NCBI GenBank assembly: GCA_965198025.1
Contig: OZ240237.1
Span: forward strand, 2,914,001-2,978,000
Direction: 5' to 3'
DNA: 64,000 nucleotides
From: CAYWWM01 sp965198025
GTDB taxonomy: Bacteria; Acidobacteriota; Terriglobia; 2-12-FULL-54-10
Positions 8,056 through 16,868 of the stretch are shown one piece after another; within the stretch, counting starts at the first letter, position 1; every line of letters starts with the position of its first letter. The notes under the pieces are model-generated. The model saw nothing but the letters and a program-made list of their open reading frames with translations, made no database searches and was not told the DNA's origin. Both the position numbers and the translations under genes were made by a program.

Positions 8056-8093
8056 GTTCCAGACGCTAGAGTGAGCCGCACCGTTGTATTTTA

Positions 8094-8156
8094 TGAAAGC
8101 AGGCAAGAATGCCTGCCCTACCTGCGGGCTATACAGCAACGCTGAAAATGGTCTAA
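8094..8156. repeat. partial copy (right end) of the CTAG-ended dispersed repeat
   Basis: The hairpin core GGCAAGAATGCCTGCC and the end sequence CTGAAAATGGTCTAA are present, but the left end is missing. It closes the accessory pocket on the right, 39 bp after the AbiJ-like gene. The CTAG terminus has become CTAA. Confidence 0.75.
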
Positions 8157-8201
8157 GATCCCTCCCGTATCCAGATTCGGTTGTCCTTTCGAGGTGGCGC
8201 C

Positions 8202-10835
8202 TCATTCGATGGCGATGACCTCCGCCGGCTGGAAGCGAGCGGCGACACGCGCGGGGTAGAGTCCTGCGACAACGGAGACCAGCCAGATCGCCAGGCCGGA
8301 GAGCGCAAGAAACTGGGCGGGGTAGCTGAACTGAATGGTCCAGCCGAATGATTGCCGGTTCACGGTATAGATCAAAATCAGCGAGAGCAGCAGGCCCATC
8401 GCCCAGCCAGCCAGATTCCCGAGCAGGCCGACCAGGCCGGCCTCGGTGAGAATCATCTTCCGCAACTGGCCGCGCGATGCGCCCAGAACGCGCAGGATGC
8501 CGAGCTCGCGGCGGCGCTCGATCACGAAGGCAAGCAACGAGTTGGCGATGCCAAGCGCAGCGATCAGCAGCGCGACGACTTCAAGAGCGTAGGTAATCGT
8601 GAAGGTGCGGTCGAAGACGCGCAGCACGGCCTGCTGGAGGGCCGCGTTCGGCGTGATGAGGAACTGATAGCCACGATCCCCGAAAGTCTGGTCGAGCTGG
8701 CGCTTGACACCTTCTCCGTCCGCCCCAGGCGTGAGGTAAATGGCGAGCGTGCTGGCGGTATCGTCTTGGAACAGCCGCCGGTATACGTCCCGGTCCATCA
8801 CGACGGTGCCCCGGTCGTTGGAGTAGTCATAGTAGACACCTTTGACCTCGAACGAGACCGGGCCCGCCGGAGTGTCCAGCTCGATGTGGTCACCGCGGCC
8901 GATGCCGGAGTGAATCGCAAAGGGCTCGGAGACGATGACAGACTCGGACACGTCGTCCGACATGACCTCCCCAGGCGGCCGGCCATCGGTGAACAAGAGA
9001 TTGCCGTAGCGGACGAGCGTGGACCACTCGCCCGCGCCGAGCAGCATGCGCCGCTCGTCGTAGACAATATCCAGCGCCCGGAAGGCATCCACAGCTTCGA
9101 CCTGCGGATGTTGCTGCGCGAGTGCAATAGCCTCGGGGGGAATGGCGGCGTCGCTGGCTCCTGCAACCTGCGCGGCGGGCTTGAGGAAGAGGTCCGCGCG
9201 CAGCGTCTGCTCCGCCCAAAGCTCGACTGTCTGCCGAAAACTGCCGACCATGATGGCGACGCTCGCCATCATGGCGACGGCCGTGGCGAGCGACATGACA
9301 AGAACTGAGATTCGCGCGGGCGAGGCGGCGAGACCACGCGCCGCGAGACGCCCCTCAACACCCACCAGCTTCCGCACCGGAACTTCCAGAACCGATATAA
9401 ACGCAAAGAGCAAGAGCGGCATCAGAAATGAGAATCCAACGATGACCAGGAAAGCAGCCAGGTATCCAAACAAGGGAAGGCCGGCAACAGCCGGCAGCAC
9501 GGAAGACGCTCCCGCGAGTCCCAGAGCGAGAACCCCGAGGATCGTGTACCGACGGACGGCGATTTGCCGCTGCCGCTCGTGCGCTCCGCGCTGTAACGCC
9601 TCGGCCGGAAGCACTCCAGAGGCTTCGAGCGCCGGGAGCAGAGCCGAGAGCACGGCGGTCAGGCCGCCGATTCCGACCGCCATCCAAATCAAATTCCAAT
9701 CCAGGACCACGGGCGCGGGCGGAGCGGCGGCGTAGAGAGTGTTGACCGTGCCGGAAACCAATTGCAGCGCAAAGTCAGCCAGGAGGCGCCCCAGGCCAAT
9801 GCCGGCGATTCCTCCAGCGAGGCCGAGCAGAAGAGCCTCCGCCAGAAACAGCCGCAGCACCTGTCCCGAAGTAGCCCCCAGGGCGCGGAGCGTTCCGATC
9901 TCGCCGCGCCGCCGGACGACCGAGACGGCAATCGTATTGTAGATGAGAAATGCGCCGACGATCAGCGAGACGTAGCTCAAGGCGGTCAGGTTCCAGCGAA
10001 ACGCGCGCAGCATTTTCTCCGTCTGCTCGGCACGCTCGGCGGGTCGCTCCACGCGCAAGCCAGGCGGCAGATCCTGCTCCAGGAGAGCTCGTGTTTCCGA
10101 AACCCGACCCTGTGGGACAACCAGGTCAATGCGGTCGAGTTTACCGAGGCGGCGGAAGGCAAGCTGCGCCGCAGCGATATCCATGACGGCAATGTTGCCC
10201 GTCAGAACCTTGCCCACTCCTTGCGGAGCCAGAACTGCCCGGACGGTGAATTCCTCCCGGCGGTCGCCGACTAGCAGCGGGAGCTGCGATCCGGTCTGCA
10301 AGCCGTGACGGAGTGCGAACGTTTCCCCCACAATAATCGAATGCGGATCGGTAAGCAGCAACAGAAACTCGCGAGTAGAAAGCTCCGCCTGTTCGAGACG
10401 GGTTTCGCGGACTTGGCTGTCCTGCAAGATATCGGTTCCAAGAATCCGCAGCGTTTCACGCGTCGAGGGCACTACGGCGACAGCTTCCACAGCGGGTGAA
10501 ATTTCAACCTCGGGCCCCAGGGTCTCCCGGAACTGAGGCAGCAGAAGCTCGTCTACGCCACCGGCGCCCAGGATTGATAGATTGGCGCGGCCGGCGATCT
10601 CGACCAGGGAAGACTCAAACGATTGGATGGCGCTGCGGTTGGCGAGTTGAATGGCCAGGACGACTCCGACACCAAGCCCTACGGTGAGGATGCAGAGGAG
10701 GGTTCGCACCCGGTCGCCGGGGCGGCCGATTCCCGCCCAATGACGCACAATGAAGCTGTGGAAGAAGGAAGTGAGCCGAATTCTCGGTGCTCCCTCAACC
10801 AGATCCTGGGAGGGATCCCGCCGCCCTTGATCCAT
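8202..10835 (-). CDS. ABC transporter permease with two FtsX-like domains
   Basis: This is an inner-membrane protein of about 877 residues with two FtsX domains, the arrangement of large lipoprotein or hydrophobic-compound extruding permeases. An N-terminal membrane helix (LLCILTVGLGVGVVLAIQLA) is followed by a periplasmic MacB-type domain, helices with RRRGEIGTLRALGATSGQV, a second periplasmic domain, and a final helix set with RRRELGILRVLGASRGQLRK. Both coupling motifs (RRxELGxLRxLGA) are intact. I prefer the ATG at 10835, and a GTG at 10877 is also possible. The cognate ATPase usually sits next door, but none is encoded on either side here, so the partner must be elsewhere. Confidence 0.8.
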   Translation of the reverse strand: MDQGRRDPSQDLVEGAPRIRLTSFFHSFIVRHWAGIGRPGDRVRTLLCILTVGLGVGVVLAIQLANRSAIQSFESSLVEIAGRANLSILGAGGVDELLLPQFRETLGPEVEISPAVEAVAVVPSTRETLRILGTDILQDSQVRETRLEQAELSTREFLLLLTDPHSIIVGETFALRHGLQTGSQLPLLVGDRREEFTVRAVLAPQGVGKVLTGNIAVMDIAAAQLAFRRLGKLDRIDLVVPQGRVSETRALLEQDLPPGLRVERPAERAEQTEKMLRAFRWNLTALSYVSLIVGAFLIYNTIAVSVVRRRGEIGTLRALGATSGQVLRLFLAEALLLGLAGGIAGIGLGRLLADFALQLVSGTVNTLYAAAPPAPVVLDWNLIWMAVGIGGLTAVLSALLPALEASGVLPAEALQRGAHERQRQIAVRRYTILGVLALGLAGASSVLPAVAGLPLFGYLAAFLVIVGFSFLMPLLLFAFISVLEVPVRKLVGVEGRLAARGLAASPARISVLVMSLATAVAMMASVAIMVGSFRQTVELWAEQTLRADLFLKPAAQVAGASDAAIPPEAIALAQQHPQVEAVDAFRALDIVYDERRMLLGAGEWSTLVRYGNLLFTDGRPPGEVMSDDVSESVIVSEPFAIHSGIGRGDHIELDTPAGPVSFEVKGVYYDYSNDRGTVVMDRDVYRRLFQDDTASTLAIYLTPGADGEGVKRQLDQTFGDRGYQFLITPNAALQQAVLRVFDRTFTITYALEVVALLIAALGIANSLLAFVIERRRELGILRVLGASRGQLRKMILTEAGLVGLLGNLAGWAMGLLLSLILIYTVNRQSFGWTIQFSYPAQFLALSGLAIWLVSVVAGLYPARVAARFQPAEVIAIE

Positions 10836-10986
10836 ATGCAACCCTCGACGAGCAAAGCCCCAGGAAAATGATATCACCGCTCTTGCGCAAGCCTCCGCCG
10901 GGAAGCGGCGCGCCGACCGGCAAAGGAAGCAAGGATTCGAATGGGCCGGGAGCCCTAGCGGGGGCCATCTAGGAAGCGGAACCGCG

Positions 10987-12306
10987 TCAGCCGCGCTTGG
11001 CAGCGGGGATGTAGTCGCGCTGTGTTTGGCCGGTGTAGACCTGGCGGGGGCGGCCGATCTTGGTGTCGCCGGATTCGACCATCTCCTTCCACTGGGCGAT
11101 CCAGCCGGGCAGCCGGCCGACGGCGAACATGACGGTGAACATGTTGATGGGGATGCCGATGGCCTTGTAGATGATTCCGCTGTAGAAGTCGACGTTCGGA
11201 TAAAGCCTGTGCTGGATGAAGTAGTCGTCCTTGAGGGCGCGCTCTTCGAGCTGCCGGGCGATGTCGAGCAGCGGGTCGTGGATTCCGAGCTTGTTCAGGA
11301 CAGCGTCGCAGGACTTCTTGATGATCTTGGCGCGGGGATCGAAATTCTTGTAGACGCGATGGCCGAAGCCCATGAGGCGGAACGAGGACTTCTTGTCCTT
11401 GGCCATTTCGATGTACTTGTCCACATTGCCACCGTCCTCATGAATCATGTGGAGCATGGACATGACTTCCTGGTTGGCCCCGCCGTGCAAGGGACCCCAA
11501 AGGGCACAGATTCCGGCGGCGATGCTGGCGAAGAGATTGCTCTGGCTGCTGCCGACCATGCGGACGGTGGAGGTGCTGCAGTTCTGCTCGTGGTCGGCGT
11601 GGAGGATCAGCAACAGGTCGAGCGCCCCGGCAACATCCGGGTCCACGTGGTATTCCTCGGCCGGAACCGAAAACAGCATGTGCAGAAAGTTCGAAGAGTA
11701 GTCCAGGGAATTGAGGGGATAGGCGAACGGTTGGCCGAGGGATTTTTTATAAGAAAGGGCGACAATCGTGGTCATCTTGGCCAACAGCCGGGCGATTGTC
11801 AGATCCAACTCATAACGCCGGCTGGGCTCGAGCGCTTGCGGGTAGTAGCTGGACAGCGAGCAGACCATCGCGGAGAGGATCGCCATGGGATGCGCCGTGC
11901 TGGGGTAGCCGTCGAAGAAGCGCTTCATGTCCTCGTGAATCATCGAGTGGCGCGTCAGCAGGGTGTTAAAGTCGTCGAGCTCATTCTTGGAAGGAAGGTC
12001 TCCGTAGATCAGCAGATAGGCCACTTCGGTGAAGGTGGAATGCTCCGCGAGCTGCTCGATGGGATACCCGCGGTAGCGCAGGATCCCCTCTTCTCCGTTG
12101 ATGAAGGTGATGGAGCTGAGGCACGCCCCGGTGTTCACGTAGCCGTGATCGAGCGTGACGTAGCCCGTTTCCTTGCGGAGCTGCGAAATGCCCACCGCCT
12201 TTTCGTTCTCAGTACCTGTGACAACCGGCAGAGAGATACTCTTGCCTCCAATGGTGATCGAAGCGGTGTCCGTGGCGGCATCTTGGGCTGTGTTAGTTGG
12301 TGGCAT
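10987..12306 (-). CDS. gltA: citrate synthase
   Basis: This enzyme condenses oxaloacetate and acetyl-CoA to citrate, the entry step of the TCA cycle. The 439 residues match the hexameric type I/II bacterial enzyme in length. Key segments are LRYRGYPIEQLAEHSTF near residue 77, the active-site region DHEQNCSTSTVRMVGSS (about 240-256), LWGPLHGGANQEV with the catalytic His (about 269-281), and FGHRVYKNFDPRAKI (about 315-329). The C-terminus ends GQTQRDYIPAAKRG, a typical substrate-loop tail. It is a single gene between the FtsX permease and transketolase, with a 215-bp gap on the transketolase side. Confidence 0.97.
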   Translation of the reverse strand: MPPTNTAQDAATDTASITIGGKSISLPVVTGTENEKAVGISQLRKETGYVTLDHGYVNTGACLSSITFINGEEGILRYRGYPIEQLAEHSTFTEVAYLLIYGDLPSKNELDDFNTLLTRHSMIHEDMKRFFDGYPSTAHPMAILSAMVCSLSSYYPQALEPSRRYELDLTIARLLAKMTTIVALSYKKSLGQPFAYPLNSLDYSSNFLHMLFSVPAEEYHVDPDVAGALDLLLILHADHEQNCSTSTVRMVGSSQSNLFASIAAGICALWGPLHGGANQEVMSMLHMIHEDGGNVDKYIEMAKDKKSSFRLMGFGHRVYKNFDPRAKIIKKSCDAVLNKLGIHDPLLDIARQLEERALKDDYFIQHRLYPNVDFYSGIIYKAIGIPINMFTVMFAVGRLPGWIAQWKEMVESGDTKIGRPRQVYTGQTQRDYIPAAKRG

Positions 12307-12521
12307 GGAGTCCTGTCCTGTACGAGGGTTTTTCTGCTCTTCGCTCCTTCAGGGGGCAGTCCCTCCTTCGCCCCCATCCTGCAAACGGCTTGTCTGCAAT
12401 TCGGGTTCCGACGCAGGAACCCCAGTTCGAAACCCTGTGCTATTTGACCTTCGATTGTATCCTAATGCCGCCTGGGGGGGGAAGTAAAGAAATGAAGAAC
12501 CAAGGCGTTTAGACTTGCCCC

Positions 12522-14558
12522 CTACGCCAGCAGAGCCTCGGCGCGGACAGCGATGTTCTCGGCGGTGAAGCCGAATTTCTCAAAAAGCACGGCCCCGGGA
12601 GCGGAGGCGCCAAAGCGATCCATCCCCAGCACGTCTCCCCGGTCGCCCACGAACTCGCGCCAGCCAAAGGGAGAAGCCGCCTCGACAGCCAGCCGGGCGT
12701 GAATCCACGAAGGCAGTAGTTCTTCCCGGTAAGACTTCGGCTGTTCGGCAAACAGTTCCCAGGAGGGCATGCTGAGGACGCGGGTTCCGATTCCTTTGGC
12801 TTCCAGCAGATTCCTGGCTTGGAGGGTCAGGTGAACCTCCGAGCCGGTGGCAAGCAAAATGAGGCGAGGCGGCGTGTTTTCAGCTTCCGCCAGAATGTAG
12901 GCACCCTGTGCGGTCAAGCCGGCGGGAGCAAGCCCGCTGCGGTCGAAAACGGGGACCTTCTGGCGCGTCAGAATCAGAGCCACGGGGCCGGTCCTGCGTT
13001 CGAGGGCCACTCGCCAGGCCACGACGGTCTCAGCAGCGTCCGCCGGTCGGATAACCGTCAGATTCGGAATCGCGCGCAGCGATGCCAGGTGTTCAATGGG
13101 CTGGTGCGTGGGGCCGTCCTCTCCGACTCCTATGCTGTCATGCGTGAAGATATAGATCACCGGCAGTCCGGATAAGGCGGCGAGACGAATCGAGGGCCGC
13201 ACGTAATCGGAAAACACCAGGAAAGTTCCTCCGTAAGGCCGGACGCCCCGGTGCAGCGCCATGCCGTTCAGAATCGCCCCCATGGCGTGTTCGCGTATCC
13301 CGAAATGGAGGTTTCTCCCGGACGGGTTCCGATGAAAGTCTTCGTGATTCTTGAGAACCGTTTCATTGCTGCCGCCGAGATCCGCCGAGCCGCCCATGAG
13401 AGTCGGCAGGAGGGGCGACACGGCGTTCAGAACTTTGCCCGAGGCCGACCGGGTGGCCAGATCAGTGCTCCCGGAGGGAAACTGCGGCAGGCTCTCGGTC
13501 CAGCCAGGAGGCAACTCTCCGTCGAGAGCACGCTGCCACTCCACGGCCAATTCCGGGAAGGTCGCTCTGTAGGCGTCCAGCCGCTCCTGCCATTGGGCCT
13601 GCTGGGCCTGGCCGCGCTCGACGGCTTCACGGAAGACTGGGAGGGCGTCCGGCGGGACATAGAAATCCGGAGCGGTGGGCCAATCGAGCGCTTTCTTGGT
13701 CAGCTCGACCTCTTCTTTGCCGAGGGGGGCGCCATGGGCCGCGGCCGTGTCCTGCTTGTTGGGACTACCGAAAGCAATGTGCGTGCGGACGCAGAGCAGC
13801 GAGGGACGGTTGATCTCAGCGCACGCTGCCGAGAGCGCATTGGCGAGGGCGAGCAGGTCGTCCCCGTCCACCTCCTGGGCGTGCCAACCGTAGGCCTCGA
13901 ACCGCTGCGTCACATTCTCGGAGAACGTGAGGTCGGTATTCCCTTCAATGGTGATGTGATTGTCGTCATACAGGTAGATCAGCTTACCGAGTTTCAGATG
14001 CCCCGCCAGGGAGGCTGCCTCGGCCGCGGCCCCTTCCATCAGATCACCGTCGCTCACGATCGAATAGGTGAAGTGATCCACGATGGTGTGGCCGGGGCGA
14101 TTGAAGCAAGCGGCGAGATAGCGCTCGGCGATGGCCATGCCGACGCCGTTGCCGAATCCCTGGCCGAGCGGGCCGGTGGTGGCTTCTGCGCCGGGCGTCA
14201 AGCCGTACTCAGGATGCCCCGGCGTTTTGCTTTCCCACTGGCGGAAGCGCCGGATTTCATCGAGCGACAGGTCGTAGCCAGTCAGGTGCAGCAGTGCATA
14301 GAGCAGCATCGAGCCGTGCCCGGCGGAGAGCACGAAGCGGTCGCGGTTCGGCCACGCGGGGTCGCCCGGGTTGTGGCGCAGGAAGCGCGTCCAGAGCACA
14401 TAAGCCATCGGCGCCGCTCCCATGGGCATGCCGGGATGGCCACTCTTTGCCTTCTCGACCGCGTCCATGGACAGTGTCCGAATCGTGTTGATGCACAATT
14501 CATCCAGAGGAGTTTGTTCGCTCGCGGGAGTTGCCTTGCTGATCTTTTCTTCGTCCAA
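12522..14558 (-). CDS. tkt: transketolase
   Basis: This thiamine-diphosphate enzyme of the pentose phosphate pathway has 678 residues, the normal length for the family. The N-terminal part contains KSGHPGMPMGAAPMAYVLW and the cofactor motif GDGDLMEGAAAEAASLAGH ending with the conserved DDN about 25 residues on. The middle domain has GGSADLGGSNETVLK, HFGIREHAMGAILNGMALH and THDSIGVGEDGPTHQPIEHL, which include the catalytic Glu and substrate-binding His residues. The C-terminal domain begins at ATGSEV. It is transcribed away from the glycogen synthase gene, with 223 bp between the two starts that must hold both promoters. Confidence 0.97.
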   Translation of the reverse strand: MDEEKISKATPASEQTPLDELCINTIRTLSMDAVEKAKSGHPGMPMGAAPMAYVLWTRFLRHNPGDPAWPNRDRFVLSAGHGSMLLYALLHLTGYDLSLDEIRRFRQWESKTPGHPEYGLTPGAEATTGPLGQGFGNGVGMAIAERYLAACFNRPGHTIVDHFTYSIVSDGDLMEGAAAEAASLAGHLKLGKLIYLYDDNHITIEGNTDLTFSENVTQRFEAYGWHAQEVDGDDLLALANALSAACAEINRPSLLCVRTHIAFGSPNKQDTAAAHGAPLGKEEVELTKKALDWPTAPDFYVPPDALPVFREAVERGQAQQAQWQERLDAYRATFPELAVEWQRALDGELPPGWTESLPQFPSGSTDLATRSASGKVLNAVSPLLPTLMGGSADLGGSNETVLKNHEDFHRNPSGRNLHFGIREHAMGAILNGMALHRGVRPYGGTFLVFSDYVRPSIRLAALSGLPVIYIFTHDSIGVGEDGPTHQPIEHLASLRAIPNLTVIRPADAAETVVAWRVALERRTGPVALILTRQKVPVFDRSGLAPAGLTAQGAYILAEAENTPPRLILLATGSEVHLTLQARNLLEAKGIGTRVLSMPSWELFAEQPKSYREELLPSWIHARLAVEAASPFGWREFVGDRGDVLGMDRFGASAPGAVLFEKFGFTAENIAVRAEALLA

Positions 14559-14745
14559 TCGCTTTCCTTTCGCGTACTTCCCTCTTACTCAAAAGGACAA
14601 AATCATAGCACATTGCCTTTCCAATTGGCGCGGGTCGGACCGCTTTCGGCGGGGAGCCCGAAGGATTCCCCACAACTCACAGAAAGTTTGGTGGAAATGA
14701 ATGCATCAACGGCGAGTTCCTCTACACACGCTCCCTCTGAGATTC

Positions 14746-14775
14746 TTGACAATTTCCACGCGACTCCCCTACTTT
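14746..14775 (+). promoter_or_regulatory. sigma-70-like promoter of glgA
   Basis: TTGACA (14746-14751) is followed 18 bp later by TACTTT (14770-14775). Transcription would then start at about 14782, which is the A of the glgA ATG, so the message may be leaderless. No Shine-Dalgarno sequence is seen before that ATG, which agrees. Confidence 0.4.
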
Positions 14776-14781
14776 GATCGA

Positions 14782-16302
14782 ATGGCAACCCCCAAACAGA
14801 AGCCCTTACGAGTCCTGATCGCCGCCTCGGAATGCGTGCCGTTCTCGAAGACCGGGGGACTGGCGGACGTGATCGGAGCGCTGCCGGAAGCGCTTGCTGC
14901 TGAAGGGTTGAGCGTGGCTGTAGTGCTGCCACGGTACCGAGCAACCAAGCTCGAGAAACCCAAGAAGCTGGTTTCGCGCCTGGCGATCCCGCTCGGAGAT
15001 GGGCTGCATTTCCCAGACATTTTGGAGGAAACGGGGCGTAAAAGTCCTGTGCGCTGGATTTTTGTGGATTATCCTCCCTACTTCGAGCGGGATTCCCTGT
15101 ACGTAGGGCCGCTGGGCAACGACTGGCCCGACAATCCGGAGCGCTTTGCACTGTTCAGCCGCGCTGTGCTCGAAACTGCGAAACAGGTTTTCCCGACCGA
15201 CGTTCTCCATTGCCATGACTGGCACGCAGGGCTCGCGCCCGTGCTCCTCAAGACTGCCTACGCCGCCGACCCGGCCCTCAAGAAGACTCCGAGTGCGTTT
15301 ACGATCCACAACCTGGGCTACCAGGGATTGTTCTCGCCCGACGCGATGTTCCGGACCGGGCTGGGGCAGGAACTGTTCACAATGGAGTGTCTCGAGTTTT
15401 ACGGCCAGGTCAACTTCCTGAAGGGAGGGCTGGTTTACTCAGACGCGATTACAACCGTGAGCGAGGGATACGCCAGGGAAATCCAGACACCTGAGTACGG
15501 TTTCGGTCTGGAAGGGGTGCTCAAGGAAAGGGCCTCTCGATTGCGCGGCATCCTGAACGGCGTCGACTATGCGGAGTGGGACCCGGGCGTGGACCGCTTC
15601 ATCGCGGCACGCTACAGCGGGGCGAATCTGGAGGGAAAGAAGAAGTGCAAGAAGGACTTGCTGCAGCAATTCGGCCTGCCGACGGAGGATCTGGATGTCC
15701 CGCTTGTCGGGATTGTCTCGCGCTTCACCGGACAGAAGGGCGCGGACTTGATCCAGGAAGTAGCCGAGCATATGATGGCAGGGAATCTCCGTCTGGTGGC
15801 GCTCGGGACTGGCGAGCCAGAATACGAGGAACTGTTCCGGGAACTCTCCAGGCGATACAAGCGTAAGGTGGCGGCGCGGATCGCCTATGACAATGAGCTC
15901 GCCCACAAGATCGAGGCCGGCTCGGATATGTTCCTGATGCCGTCCCGATACGAGCCGTGCGGCCTGAATCAGATCTACAGCCTGCGCTACGGAACGGTTC
16001 CGGTGGTGCGGGCGACCGGAGGGTTGGATGATACCATAGAGGACTACGCTGCGGCCGGCGGGCAAGGGACCGGTTTCAAGTTTGTGGAATATTCCGGGGC
16101 CGCGCTGCTGGAAGCGGTCGAGCGAGCCGTAAGGGTCTTCGCGGACCGAGAGCAGTGGAAGTTGCTGATGCAGGCTGGCATGAAGAAGGACTTTTCTTGG
16201 GGAGCCTCGGCACGGGAATACGTGAGAATGTACTGCGAGTTGGCGGGCAGGCAGTCCCTCAAGGCGAAAAACGGCCCCAAAGAGGTGCAAAACGAACCGT
16301 AA
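14782..16302 (+). CDS. glgA: glycogen synthase (ADP-glucose type)
   Basis: A GT5-family glucosyltransferase that extends alpha-1,4-glucan from ADP-glucose. The ATG at 14782 gives a 506-residue protein starting MATPKQKPLRVLIAASECVP. Upstream in-frame codons back to 14701 do not resemble the family. Hallmarks are FSKTGGLADVIGALPEAL with the ADP-glucose-binding KTGGL motif, HCHDWHAGLAPVLLKT, FTIHNLGYQGLF, and the C-terminal GT-B segments GIVSRFTGQKGADLI, FLMPSRYEPCGLNQIYSL and RATGGLDDTIED. It is divergent from tkt. No other glycogen genes lie nearby. A predicted promoter would make its mRNA leaderless. Confidence 0.95.
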   Translation: MATPKQKPLRVLIAASECVPFSKTGGLADVIGALPEALAAEGLSVAVVLPRYRATKLEKPKKLVSRLAIPLGDGLHFPDILEETGRKSPVRWIFVDYPPYFERDSLYVGPLGNDWPDNPERFALFSRAVLETAKQVFPTDVLHCHDWHAGLAPVLLKTAYAADPALKKTPSAFTIHNLGYQGLFSPDAMFRTGLGQELFTMECLEFYGQVNFLKGGLVYSDAITTVSEGYAREIQTPEYGFGLEGVLKERASRLRGILNGVDYAEWDPGVDRFIAARYSGANLEGKKKCKKDLLQQFGLPTEDLDVPLVGIVSRFTGQKGADLIQEVAEHMMAGNLRLVALGTGEPEYEELFRELSRRYKRKVAARIAYDNELAHKIEAGSDMFLMPSRYEPCGLNQIYSLRYGTVPVVRATGGLDDTIEDYAAAGGQGTGFKFVEYSGAALLEAVERAVRVFADREQWKLLMQAGMKKDFSWGASAREYVRMYCELAGRQSLKAKNGPKEVQNEP

Positions 16303-16384
16303 AGAAAAAATCCATCGAATCACCCCTGAGCGTCATCCAATCAGGTGGACTAGACAGAGTTACCGAGTGGGAGGTTTGACATAA

Positions 16385-16711
16385 ATGGCTGGAAACACAA
16401 TGGAAGTGACGGATCAGACGTTTGAACGGGAAGTGCTGAAATCAGACCAGCCGGTTCTGGTGGACTTCTGGGCGGCCTGGTGCGGTCCTTGCCGGATGAT
16501 CGCTCCGACCGTCGAGGCCCTGGCCGGAGAATACGCAGGCAAGGCCAAGGTGGCCAAGGTGAACGTGGACGAGAACCAGACGACTCCGACGCAATACAAC
16601 GTCCGGGGTATCCCGACTCTGCTGTTATTCAAGGGCGGCAAGGTGCAGGAACAGATCGTAGGCGCCGCCAGTCGGGATACGATCGAGAATATGATCAAGA
16701 AGCACCTCTAA
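16385..16711 (+). CDS. trxA: thioredoxin
   Basis: A 108-residue cytosolic thiol-disulphide reductase. The active site WCGPCRM is at residues 32-38, preceded by VLVDFWAAWCG, with the buried Asp of VDFWA and the cis-proline in GIPTLLLFKGG (about residues 75-85). Length and composition are those of classic thioredoxin 1. GGGAGG before the ATG is the likely ribosome-binding site. It follows glgA at 82 bp on the same strand and could be read through from it. No thioredoxin reductase gene is in the window. Confidence 0.97.
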   Translation: MAGNTMEVTDQTFEREVLKSDQPVLVDFWAAWCGPCRMIAPTVEALAGEYAGKAKVAKVNVDENQTTPTQYNVRGIPTLLLFKGGKVQEQIVGAASRDTIENMIKKHL

Positions 16712-16760
16712 CCCCCCACTCTTTTCCTTTAGAGATTTCCATTCCGGTCGAGCCGCAGCA

Positions 16761-16776
16761 TCAAGCCGCGGCTTGA
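16761..16776. repeat. perfect palindrome after trxA
   Basis: TCAAGCCGCGGCTTGA is a perfect 16-base palindrome in the gap between convergent trxA and the Lon-N-domain gene. It may serve as a weak bidirectional terminator or be a regulator site, but there is no following T-run. Confidence 0.3.
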
Positions 16777-16868
16777 CGCTGGTCCGGGCCTCACCGTTTT
16801 CGACGGGTCAGATGCGGCGATCAGACCAGGAATAGGAAAGAGGTAGAAGCGGCAGGGCTGGGAAATCG

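Noticed and set aside
11026..12447. 473-codon plus-strand frame opposite gltA
   Set aside because: It is the complement of citrate synthase, which has all its active-site motifs.
13251..14777. 508-codon plus-strand frame opposite tkt
   Set aside because: It mirrors transketolase and ends across the tkt-glgA gap; no coding signal of its own.
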